Of a DNA stretch of 64,000 nucleotides, positions 18,368-26,643 are shown piece after piece. The position numbers were made by a program, and so were the translations under genes. The stretch's first letter is position 1. Every line of letters starts with the position of its first letter. The stretch is from the NCBI RefSeq assembly GCF_005405585.1, contig NZ_BJEQ01000006.1, positions 124,001 through 188,000 of the forward strand, in the 5' to 3' direction. Source of the stretch: Agarivorans sp. Toyoura001. Lineage in GTDB: Bacteria > Pseudomonadota > Gammaproteobacteria > Enterobacterales > Celerinatantimonadaceae. The notes beneath the pieces were generated by a model. The model ran no database searches. It was not told where the DNA came from and worked only from the letters and a program-made list of their open reading frames with translations.

Positions 18368-18853
18368 TTAACGGCCACCTAGTTTACTGAGTAAATGATT
18401 TAGTTGTGCCTGCTCGTCGCTAGTTAACACTGCCATACGACGTTGTTGTTGCAGGTGTAACTCTAAAACTACTTTGTCAATCAAGGTCTTACCGGAAGTG
18501 GTCAATTGTACTAGCTTGCTACGTTTGTCTTCAGGGTTATCTACGCGCTCGATTAACCCCGCTTGGGTGACTCTGTTTAACACTTTAGTTAAGCCACCAG
18601 AGCTAAATAACATCGCTGAGTACAAGGTGGTTGGCGACAGACAATAAGGGGCGGGATAACGGCGAAGAGTGACCAAAATGCCAAAGTCTGCCACCTGCAA
18701 CTGATATTGCCCTATTGCACTCTCCAGGGTTTGATTAAAGCCATGATGAACGCGAACCATACGTAATACAGCCGGGGACATGGTCTCGTAGGCTTCTGGC
18801 CAGTTTAACTGGGTTGAACGCAAAATACTGTCGATGCTTTCTTGGTGCTTCAA
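18368..18853 (-). CDS. MarR-family transcriptional regulator
   Basis: 161 residues, starting with TTG (KHQESIDSIL...). The winged-helix core is visible: QLQVADFGILVTLRRYP, LSPTTLYSAMLFSSGGLTKVLNRVTQAGLIERVDNPEDKRSKLVQLTTSGKTLIDKV, the last part being the wing with the conserved DxRS-like DKRS motif. Divergent from an MFS exporter, with two similar palindromes between them; classic arrangement of a ligand-released repressor of an efflux gene and of itself. Confidence 0.88.
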   Translation of the reverse strand: MKHQESIDSILRSTQLNWPEAYETMSPAVLRMVRVHHGFNQTLESAIGQYQLQVADFGILVTLRRYPAPYCLSPTTLYSAMLFSSGGLTKVLNRVTQAGLIERVDNPEDKRSKLVQLTTSGKTLIDKVVLELHLQQQRRMAVLTSDEQAQLNHLLSKLGGR

Positions 18854-18889
18854 TTTGAATTCTCTAAACGCTAAGCAATATTAACAATA

Positions 18890-18937
18890 TATCTTGCTGG
18901 AAAGGTAATTTCCAGATAGTATCTTTCTAGAAAGATA
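18890..18937. promoter_or_regulatory. Pair of MarR-type operators
   Basis: Two related dyads: TATCTTGCTGGAAAGGTA (18890-18907, imperfect) and TATCTTTCTAGAAAGATA (18920-18937, perfect). They match TATCTTKCTRGAAAGRTA and their centres are exactly 30 bp apart, i.e. on one face of the helix. They fill the marR/MFS intergenic region and end 14 bases before the MFS ATG. Confidence 0.75.
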
Positions 18938-18951
18938 AATGCGAGAAGATT

Positions 18952-20157
18952 ATGCAACACAAGATTTCTAAAAAACTGATTTTATTGCTGGCATCGGTAT
19001 TTGCGATGACGCCCTACGCCATTGATAGTTATTTGCCCGCTATTCCAATTATTGCTAATGATTTTGACGTAAATACCTCGTTAGTGGCGATAACTGTCAG
19101 CATTTACGTTTTTGGTATGGCCTTAGGCCAGCTTATTGGTGGGCCCTTATCCGATAAATACGGGCGAAAACCGGTGATGGTAGCGGGATTATTGATTTTT
19201 GCACTATGCAGCGTATTTTTGGCATTAGCTAACAGCCTGGAACTATTCTGGTTATGGCGAATACTTCAGTCGATTGGCGGTGGCGTTGCTGTGGTAGGAG
19301 TGCCGGCTGTTATACGGGACAACGCTGAAGGTAAAGAAGCTGCAAAGCTGTTTTCATTGGTTATGCTGATCATGATGATTGCTCCCTCTATCGCTCCTTC
19401 AATAGGTACCTTGATTCTACAAATCTCTAACTGGCATTGGATTTTCATAAGCTCTGGCATATTTGCTTGTGTAGTTGCGATATGGGCGATATTTGTTATG
19501 CCCAAACAAGTTAAAAGCACAGCCCCTCATGCGAGTTCGATAGGCTTTTTGGATGTATTAAAGAACAAGCAGGCTTTAGGATACTTAATAGCCCAAGCGT
19601 TCGCTTATGGCGTTTTGATGACTTTTATCACAAATGCGCCTTTTGCATACATTGTCACCTTTGGAATTTCAGAAGAGCTGTTCTCACTACTGTTTATTGC
19701 AAACGTAGTGGGAGTAGTAATGGTTAACCGCTATAACTCTTATCGACTTAACCATACAGAACCTGAGCATATGTTGGTGAGCTTTTTAGCCCTTCAGTTG
19801 TTTGGTGGTGTGGTATTAATTAGCGCGCTAATTATTGCGCCTACAAATCTTTGGTTTGCCGCAAGTGGTTTTATCATTGTAATGGCGGCTACTGGCGGAA
19901 CCATGTCTAACGCTAATGCGTGTTTCTTAAAACATTTTGCTAAAGGAGCTGGCACAGCGCAAGCCGTTCTAGGCGCAACGCAGTTTTTTGCTGGCGCTGC
20001 CATCAGCGCTATCGCGGCAATGCTTTCGACAAATAGCTTGTGGGCGATGGTTCTCATCATTGCAGGTTCAGCGCTAATTGCCTTGCTGTCGACCTTAAAA
20101 GCTAATGCCTTAAATGCCCATGACTTACATCGTCAACTAAAACATGGAATCGGCTAA
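18952..20157 (+). CDS. MFS drug-resistance transporter, Bcr/CflA-like
   Basis: 401 residues with twelve predicted membrane segments. The start is typical of the Bcr/CflA group (MTPYAIDSYLPAIPIIANDF), and the MFS motif A is clear in the loop between helices 2 and 3 (GGPLSDKYGRKPVMV). Probably a proton-driven exporter of small toxic compounds; substrate unknown. GAGAAG site before the ATG. Control by the divergent MarR protein is very likely from the operator pair. Confidence 0.88.
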   Translation: MQHKISKKLILLLASVFAMTPYAIDSYLPAIPIIANDFDVNTSLVAITVSIYVFGMALGQLIGGPLSDKYGRKPVMVAGLLIFALCSVFLALANSLELFWLWRILQSIGGGVAVVGVPAVIRDNAEGKEAAKLFSLVMLIMMIAPSIAPSIGTLILQISNWHWIFISSGIFACVVAIWAIFVMPKQVKSTAPHASSIGFLDVLKNKQALGYLIAQAFAYGVLMTFITNAPFAYIVTFGISEELFSLLFIANVVGVVMVNRYNSYRLNHTEPEHMLVSFLALQLFGGVVLISALIIAPTNLWFAASGFIIVMAATGGTMSNANACFLKHFAKGAGTAQAVLGATQFFAGAAISAIAAMLSTNSLWAMVLIIAGSALIALLSTLKANALNAHDLHRQLKHGIG

Positions 20158-20178
20158 TCTGACCCGGCGAATCTCCAC

Positions 20179-20208
20179 AAAGCCAAATATCTTGCTGTAT
20201 TTGGCTTT
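20179..20208. terminator. Bidirectional terminator between MFS gene and cowN
   Basis: Perfect 11-bp stem (AAAGCCAAATA / TATTTGGCTTT) with an 8-base loop in the convergent gap. T-runs are short on both sides. Confidence 0.65.
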
Positions 20209-20235
20209 CTCTACAGATTTGTAATAACGCCTAAG

Positions 20236-20520
20236 CTAACAGCATTCTTGTTCAATGGTATAGAGTAACTCGCTGGCCTGCTTATCATCGCAAAGCGCAA
20301 AATATTCGTATAAAGGATTCGTTTGGTTACCAATAAAGTTAAGGTTGTCACGCTTCATTTTTAGTTGTTCTGCCCTTTTACCTTTAAAGTAGTCTTGCCA
20401 AAGCTTGCCGCCATGCTCAGCCGCTAAATGCTGGTCTAAAAGGGTGATTAAACGATCTGCATTTTCATCACAACGAATGTTGCAAAATGAAACATAACGG
20501 TCGGTACGTGTATTGTTCAT
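20236..20520 (-). CDS. cowN: CowN, protects nitrogenase from carbon monoxide
   Basis: 94 residues. The start (RTDRYVSFCNIRCDENADRLITLLDQHL) and the helical body (NPLYEYFALCDDKQASELLYTIEQE) match CowN, a small protein that sustains N2 fixation when CO is present by binding the MoFe protein. Four cysteines (CNIRC, ECC plus one) are more than I recall for CowN. Downstream of the nifHDK block, behind a hairpin, so it may be expressed by read-through or from its own promoter, which I could not find. Length is typical. Confidence 0.88.
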   Translation of the reverse strand: MNNTRTDRYVSFCNIRCDENADRLITLLDQHLAAEHGGKLWQDYFKGKRAEQLKMKRDNLNFIGNQTNPLYEYFALCDDKQASELLYTIEQECC

Positions 20521-20540
20521 GGTTAAGCCACCTCACTAAA

Positions 20541-20571
20541 AAGCCGCCTAGCAGTTATTACTAGGCAGCTT
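20541..20571 (-). terminator. Terminator or attenuator before cowN
   Basis: Stem AAGCCGCCTAG / CTAGGCAGCTT (one mismatch, 9-base loop), followed on the minus strand by TTTAG, giving five T. It separates the nifHDKTY block from cowN. Confidence 0.65.
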
Positions 20572-20601
20572 TAGTAAATTAAATTGAAAATGTGTCCTTA
20601 A

Positions 20602-21045
20602 TTACTCTTCATGCAGGGCGACAACGAGGCCTATGGCAAGATCGACACTATTAGTCAATCGCGCACAACTCGTTCCGTTCGCCATTAAGAACAGATCAAA
20701 ATAGCTGGCACTGATAAACGGTTCACGTTCTGCCATATCGTCTTCACTGCATTCAATAATTCGAATACTCGGATGATGCTTTTTAAAACAAGCAAGTTGC
20801 TGCTGGTAGTCGTGTTGGTTAGCTAATTTGGCAATAAAGGTATCAATCAAACTCTGACTCAGAGCTTCATTCGTTTGTTGGGCTTTATCGCTACAGCCAC
20901 AACGATTATGTTTTAGATTCGCAGTTGACGGATTGTCATTCCCACATTGGCAAGTCCCCGCTTGTTGGGGCTGGTGAAGCTTACCATCGCCTTTACAATT
21001 ACATTGCTTAGTCGCATGCGGTACATCGGGTTCTAAGGTAGACAT
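20602..21045 (-). CDS. Cysteine-rich nif-linked protein, DUF6129-like C-terminus
   Basis: 147 residues from ATG at 21045, chosen for the AGGAGGT eight bases upstream; it overlaps the end of nifY by 13 bases. The N-terminal 52 residues hold three CxC pairs, Cys15/17, Cys32/34 and Cys49/51, spaced by exactly 17 residues, in a hydrophilic, probably unstructured segment. The C-terminal 85 residues (HPSIRIIECSEDDMAERE...FDLFLMANGTSCARLTNSVDLAIGLVVA) resemble, from memory, the DUF6129 proteins encoded in other nif clusters. Function unknown; metal or Fe-S binding is suggested only by the cysteines. Confidence 0.7.
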   Translation of the reverse strand: MSTLEPDVPHATKQCNCKGDGKLHQPQQAGTCQCGNDNPSTANLKHNRCGCSDKAQQTNEALSQSLIDTFIAKLANQHDYQQQLACFKKHHPSIRIIECSEDDMAEREPFISASYFDLFLMANGTSCARLTNSVDLAIGLVVALHEE

Positions 21046-21707
21046 AATTCCACCTCCTGCTTTTCTAATAGTCGCGCTAACCAACGTGGAGGGGTATCCA
21101 TTACGCTTTGTAAGCGCTGAAGGATATCTTGGCTAGGTTGTGGCGTGAGTTGTTTTAACGGCAAGATATCAGCACGGCTGACTCTGGCTGCAGCCGGTCC
21201 ACCTATCGACAAAGTCGCTAATAATTGGCAATCTTTTATTAACTCAATGAGATAAGAGGTACGCGCATCGCCACTGAGGTTTTCCGCTACCGGGCGTACA
21301 TCAACTAACTGATAGCCGCTTGCGTTAATTTGATAGACCAAAAAACGTAAACAAGAACCAAAATGACCATCTATTTGTTCTAAATTATTGGAGCTAACAG
21401 CCAGTTGCACCACTGGCCCTGCTAGCTCTTTTGCCGCAGGCACGCTGGGTGCCTGCATTTGGCTTATTTGATCAGAGGTTAATATTGCGTGTACTTGATT
21501 TACTTGGCCACGCTCTATGGTTAATCGAGAATCTTCCAGTACACCACGTAATACTTTTGGGCTTAACGTTCGCAGTTTCTTTTCGGTTAGCGGTTCGCTA
21601 CATTGTTTTACCAGCAAACTAATAAACTGTTTTAAGCCTATTTCCGGCACCGCTTTAGATGCCATTGCCAGCCGCAAGGCCAGCTTATCACTCATTGGCT
21701 GTTTCAT
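21033..21707 (-). CDS. nifY: NifY/NafY family cofactor-carrier protein
   Basis: 224 residues. NifY/NafY bind apo-MoFe protein and FeMo-cofactor during insertion. The N-terminal part (about 1-85) is the helical NafY-type apo-protein-binding domain (LRLAMASKAVPEIGLKQFISLL); residues about 97-205 are the NifX-like cofactor domain (VQLAVSSNNLEQIDGHFGSCLRFLVYQI, with His in GHFGSC). The ATG at 21707 has AAGGA upstream. Placed after nifT as in Azotobacter and Klebsiella. Confidence 0.88.
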   Translation of the reverse strand: MKQPMSDKLALRLAMASKAVPEIGLKQFISLLVKQCSEPLTEKKLRTLSPKVLRGVLEDSRLTIERGQVNQVHAILTSDQISQMQAPSVPAAKELAGPVVQLAVSSNNLEQIDGHFGSCLRFLVYQINASGYQLVDVRPVAENLSGDARTSYLIELIKDCQLLATLSIGGPAAARVSRADILPLKQLTPQPSQDILQRLQSVMDTPPRWLARLLEKQEVELCLP

Positions 21708-21750
21708 AACTGCTTCCTTGATTTATGGGGGCTTACCTCACTAACTCACA

Positions 21751-21963
21751 CTAAGCTCGCCTAGCTCTAAATGTTTTGGGCAAGCTTGGCGCTGGACTAA
21801 CCGGTTCGATATAGAATTTACTGCCGTCGCCTAGCTCTATCTCCCCGCCCCATTGATCAGCATGATCAAACTGCAATGAGTTAATGGGAAGCTCTAGATC
21901 CTTTTTAGCGATATAGGCTTGTAACGCTCCGGACGATTCGCGACTTATGATTAAATTAGGCAT
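21751..21963 (-). CDS. nifT: NifT/FixU small protein
   Basis: 70 residues, the usual NifT length. The patterns AYIAKKDLELPI and WGGEIELGDGSKFYIE are those of NifT/FixU. Its exact role is not settled; it is consistently found after nifK. A good AAGGA site precedes the ATG; a strong hairpin lies between it and nifK. Confidence 0.9.
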   Translation of the reverse strand: MPNLIISRESSGALQAYIAKKDLELPINSLQFDHADQWGGEIELGDGSKFYIEPVSPAPSLPKTFRARRA

Positions 21964-21979
21964 TGCTGTTCCTTAAGTT

Positions 21980-22000
21980 GGCTGGGAACAACTCCCAGCC
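21980..22000 (-). repeat. Hairpin between nifK and nifT
   Basis: Perfect 8-bp GC-rich stem (GGCTGGGA / TCCCAGCC) with a 5-base loop, placed 17 bases past the nifK stop. There is no U-run after it, so mRNA stabilisation or processing at the nifHDK 3' end is likelier than termination. Confidence 0.6.
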
Positions 22001-22017
22001 AGGCTTGGTAGTGGAGC

Positions 22018-23589
22018 TTAACGGACTAGGTCAAAGCCATAATCTGTTTTACCCATTTCACTGGTATCAAGATCTAGCTTGGCCAGCACCTCGTTGACTA
22101 AGGTCGTCAACATGTACATACCGCCTTCGTAACCTAAGGTTGTGTTGCGATGTAAATGGTGGCGATCGAAGATCGGAAAGCCTAAGCGAATTAACGGCAC
22201 TTCAAACTCTTCACCTTTTGCTTTGGTGTCGCGCTGAATAAACTTGCCGTAAGAGTTACCAATCATAAAGTCTGGTTTGTTGGTGAACATCAATGAACGG
22301 AAATGCCACAAGTCTTTACCAACGTGGATCTCAGCATTGGCAGTAGATGGCGATTGCGCAATCAGAACTTCCATCTTCTTGCGCCAGCGCTTGGCTGCGT
22401 TGTTACACAAAATGTGTTTAACTTCACAGCCTAGTTCTTGTAGGAACTTGGTTAAGCCCATCAAATAATCAGGATCGCCATAGATAGAGAAGCTCACACC
22501 GTGTAACCAGGTATGGGAATCGGTCATCATGTCGACTAAACGGCCACGCTCAGTAGCTAAAGATTCAGGAATTTCTTTGCCTGTAAGCTCAGATATTTTG
22601 ATCAATAGCTCGTCTGTCCAATCTAAGCCCATTGGAATGTTGGTGGCAGGAACTTCATGCTTCCAGGTTCCTTCAACAAACTTTTTGGTTTTAACCAGTT
22701 GATCAGGTTGCAATAGCAAAGTGGTAATCGCGTTAGGTGCGTCTTCTAATTCAGCTAGCGGTGTACCGCCGGCATACATACGATATTCTCCATCGGCTGG
22801 CGTATCTAATACTTCTGACGGATCAGACAACAAACAGTAATCAACACCCATTTGCTGCATCATTTTGTGAATAATGCGGTAGTTACCCAAGTAGGTTTCA
22901 AAACCCGGAACCAAGTTAATTTTACCGTTGCTGGCGACTTTTTTATCGTCCATGCTTTTTGCCGTGAAATACTTAGCAAAACCCTCAAACATGCCGTCCC
23001 ACCCAGTGACATGACTGCCAACAAAGCTAGGCGTATGTGCAAACGGAGTGGGTAGTTCTTCTGGAATGTAGCCTTCTTTTTTGGCGTTACCAATAAAAGC
23101 ATTTAAGTCATCACCAATCACTTCGGCCATACAGGTTGTGGATACAGCAATCACTTCTGGCTTGTACAACGCCAAAGAGTTTTGCAAGCCGTCAAACATG
23201 TTTTTCTGGCCACCAAACACTGCTGCATCTTCGGTCATAGAATCAGACACACATGCAACAGGTTCTTTAAAATGGCGGTTAAAATACGTGCGGAAGTAAG
23301 CCACACAACCTTGAGAACCATGCACATAAGGCAATGTTTTCTCAAAACCTAAAGCACATAACACAGAGCCTAAAGGTTGGCAGGCCTTGGCTGGGTCTAC
23401 GGTTAGGGTTTTACGCGAAAAGTTTAGATCTTGATATTCTTGAGTGGTGGTCCACTCAAACACCTCTTTCACCTTTTCGTCGCTTGCCCCCTCTTCATGA
23501 TCGCTACGCTTGCGCGCCATCATGTCTTTATATTCTGGCTGTTCGAACAAGGGGTAGCCAGGTTTGATATCGTCTACTTGTTGACTCAT
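22018..23589 (-). CDS. nifK: NifK, beta subunit of molybdenum nitrogenase
   Basis: 523 residues. With NifD it forms the alpha2beta2 MoFe protein. P-cluster cysteines Cys70 (DPAKACQPLG), Cys95 (VHGSQGCVAYFR) and Cys153 (VSTTCMAEVIGDD) are at the same positions as in A. vinelandii. The N-terminal extension typical of Mo-type NifK is present, unlike the shorter VnfK/AnfK. Third gene of nifHDK; AAGGAGAG site before the ATG. Confidence 0.97.
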   Translation of the reverse strand: MSQQVDDIKPGYPLFEQPEYKDMMARKRSDHEEGASDEKVKEVFEWTTTQEYQDLNFSRKTLTVDPAKACQPLGSVLCALGFEKTLPYVHGSQGCVAYFRTYFNRHFKEPVACVSDSMTEDAAVFGGQKNMFDGLQNSLALYKPEVIAVSTTCMAEVIGDDLNAFIGNAKKEGYIPEELPTPFAHTPSFVGSHVTGWDGMFEGFAKYFTAKSMDDKKVASNGKINLVPGFETYLGNYRIIHKMMQQMGVDYCLLSDPSEVLDTPADGEYRMYAGGTPLAELEDAPNAITTLLLQPDQLVKTKKFVEGTWKHEVPATNIPMGLDWTDELLIKISELTGKEIPESLATERGRLVDMMTDSHTWLHGVSFSIYGDPDYLMGLTKFLQELGCEVKHILCNNAAKRWRKKMEVLIAQSPSTANAEIHVGKDLWHFRSLMFTNKPDFMIGNSYGKFIQRDTKAKGEEFEVPLIRLGFPIFDRHHLHRNTTLGYEGGMYMLTTLVNEVLAKLDLDTSEMGKTDYGFDLVR

Positions 23590-23680
23590 TTTCTCTCTCC
23601 TTTCGCGCCACTCATCTGTGAACTACGAATTGAGTTAATGTGTAAAGCGCTAGTGCACTCATCCTGATCTTGCCTAGCAC

Positions 23681-25126
23681 TTAAGCCGCAGCTTTGGCAC
23701 TTTTCCATGGTGGTGTCAATTTGTCCCAACATGGGTTGTTTAAGGTCATATCCATATCGCGGGCAAAAATCGCAAAGCCATCAAAGCCGTGGTAAGGACC
23801 AGAGTAATCCCAGCTGTGCATTTGACGAAAAGGAATACCCATTTTCTGGAAGATGTACTTCTCTTTAACTCCAGCACCAATCAGATCAGGTTTAAGCTTT
23901 TCAGCAAAGGCTTCTAGCTCGTAACCAGTCACGTCATCATAAATAAGCGTGGCGTCTTTCACTTCAGGCACGGTTTTGCTGTAGTCGTCGTTATGGCCAA
24001 ACTCATAACCGGCTCCCACAATCTCCATGCCTAAGTCTTCGTAGGCTCCAATAACGTGACGCGGGCGTAAACCACCTACGTATAACATTACTTTTTTGCC
24101 TTCTAAGCGTGGGCGGTACTTGTCGATAACCGCTTGCCATTGTGCTTTGTAGCCAGCAATCACTTCTTCAGCCTTGGCTTGAATTTTTTCATCAAACTTG
24201 GCAGCAATAGCGCGTAGCGACTCTTCACACTTGGTAGGGCCGAACAGGTTGTACTCCATCCATGGCACACCATATTTCTCTTCCATATGACGACAGATGT
24301 AGTTCATTGAGCGGTAGCAGTGCACCAGGTTTAGTTTTACTGAAGGAGTGTTTTCAAGCTCAGGTAAAGTACCGTCACCCGACCATTGGGCGACTACACG
24401 CAGGCCAATTTCTTCAAGTAATATACGTGACGACCACGCATCACCGCCGATGTTGTAGTCACCTATAATGGCGACGTCGTAATCAGTAGTTGCGACTTCT
24501 TTGCCTTCCGATTTATCTAATACGTAATCACGTAAGGTATCGTTAGCAATGTGGTGACCCAGTGATTGACTCACCCCACGGAAACCTTCACAACGCACTG
24601 GCACAATGGTTTTACCAATTTCTGCGCCCTTAGTTTTAGCCACGGCTTCAATATCGTCACCGATAAGGCCAACTGGACATTCAGATTGAATCGACAAACC
24701 TTTAGCCAGCGGAAATAGCATTTCTACTTCGTCAACCATGGTCGCTAGCTTTTTATCGCCACCAAACACGATGTCACGCTCTTGGAAATCAGAAGTGAAG
24801 TTCATGGTGCCAAAGCTATTTACACCTGTGTAACCGGTGTAATAGTTACGACGCCCAGCGCGTGAGTATTGACCACATCCCACTGGGCCATGAGAGATAT
24901 GTACCATATCTTTAATTGGTCCCCACACTACCCCTTTAGAGCCTGCGTAAGCACAACCACGCGCGGTCATTACACCGGGCAATGATTTACGGTTAGCGGT
25001 AATACAACTACCAGCTTCTCCGTCATTGGCACCTAAGTGCTTTTTTCGGTCGGCTTTAGCTTTCTCTGGATAGACTTCTAGCACTTCATCAATCAGCGCT
25101 TGAGTCTCTGCTTTTTTATCTGACAT
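23681..25126 (-). CDS. nifD: NifD, alpha subunit of molybdenum nitrogenase
   Basis: 481 residues. Holds the FeMo-cofactor active site. P-cluster ligands Cys58 (TARGCAYAG), Cys84 ([11 protein letters not shown]) and Cys150 ([12 protein letters not shown]); cofactor ligands Cys270 ([11 protein letters not shown]) and His near 436 ([14 protein letters not shown]); Gln187 and His191 (SQSLGHH) that surround homocitrate. All key residues are intact, so a working Mo enzyme is expected. GGAGG site before the ATG. Confidence 0.97.
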   Translation of the reverse strand: MSDKKAETQALIDEVLEVYPEKAKADRKKHLGANDGEAGSCITANRKSLPGVMTARGCAYAGSKGVVWGPIKDMVHISHGPVGCGQYSRAGRRNYYTGYTGVNSFGTMNFTSDFQERDIVFGGDKKLATMVDEVEMLFPLAKGLSIQSECPVGLIGDDIEAVAKTKGAEIGKTIVPVRCEGFRGVSQSLGHHIANDTLRDYVLDKSEGKEVATTDYDVAIIGDYNIGGDAWSSRILLEEIGLRVVAQWSGDGTLPELENTPSVKLNLVHCYRSMNYICRHMEEKYGVPWMEYNLFGPTKCEESLRAIAAKFDEKIQAKAEEVIAGYKAQWQAVIDKYRPRLEGKKVMLYVGGLRPRHVIGAYEDLGMEIVGAGYEFGHNDDYSKTVPEVKDATLIYDDVTGYELEAFAEKLKPDLIGAGVKEKYIFQKMGIPFRQMHSWDYSGPYHGFDGFAIFARDMDMTLNNPCWDKLTPPWKSAKAAA

Positions 25127-25168
25127 TGCTGCCTCCTATAGCATTGATATATTCACTAAGATGAGTGA

Positions 25169-26089
<921 letters not shown>

Positions 26090-26093
26090 CTAT

Positions 26094-26109
26094 TGCGAAT
26101 ACTGTTCCA
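26094..26109 (-). promoter_or_regulatory. Sigma-54 type -24/-12 promoter of nifH
   Basis: Minus strand TGGAACAGTATTCGCA: GG and GC at the strict ten-base spacing, TGGxAC -24 box, one mismatch in the -12 box (TCGCA for TTGCA). Transcription would start near 26083, 36 bases before nifH. Confidence 0.6.
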
Positions 26110-26214
26110 AACCTTCAGGAAACACGTAAGATACTGTAATTTATGAAATAAATATTTTTCAAGTGTATTTAAACAATAGAACTAGCTGACAATCGCTCGA
26201 GCAAATGTCGCGTT

Positions 26215-26230
26215 TGTAGCAAAGGTGACT
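26215..26230 (-). promoter_or_regulatory. NifA-like upstream site of nifH (one mismatch)
   Basis: Minus strand AGTCACCTTTGCTACA fits TGT-N4-T-N5-ACA except for A in place of the first T. Its right half TTTGCTACA is identical to that of the nifE site. Centre about 140 bases upstream of the predicted start. Confidence 0.5.
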
Positions 26231-26565
26231 AGCGTATTGGAGGGATGGTTCGGTAATTTGGATGGTGTAGCGCATGAGCTAAAACTAATTTTATGGCCTT
26301 TAACACAAGCACTTAATGTCTATTAGGGAATAAGTCTTAGTAGCTCATCAAGCCGGGTTAAATGGTGCAAACAAGGAAATGACTAAAAATTAATAAAAAT
26401 AGTAAGAATGAAATCTATATAAATTCAAAGTAACTAAATAATGCTTTTAGGAGATTTGAACAAATATCCGCCTTTTAAACGCCTATACAGCCCCTTTAAA
26501 GAGTGTTTATTGCTGCCTGGTTTTCGGCTAAACCACAGTAGATAACGACTTTCTTAAGTAAATAG

Positions 26566-26588
26566 TTTACTAATTACTCATTAGTAAA
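26566..26588. promoter_or_regulatory. Inverted repeat upstream of the adhesin operon
   Basis: Perfect 9-base arms TTTACTAAT and ATTAGTAAA around a 5-base spacer, centred 67 bases before the adhesin ATG. Operator-like; the regulator is unknown. Confidence 0.5.
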
Positions 26589-26643
26589 AATTTTGTGCTA
26601 AACATTATGTTAGACAGATATTGTTTACAGTAAGGGCTAAAGG

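Noticed and set aside
26164..26175. TGTATTTAAACA as NifA site of nifH
   Set aside because: Spacing is six bases between TGT and ACA instead of ten.
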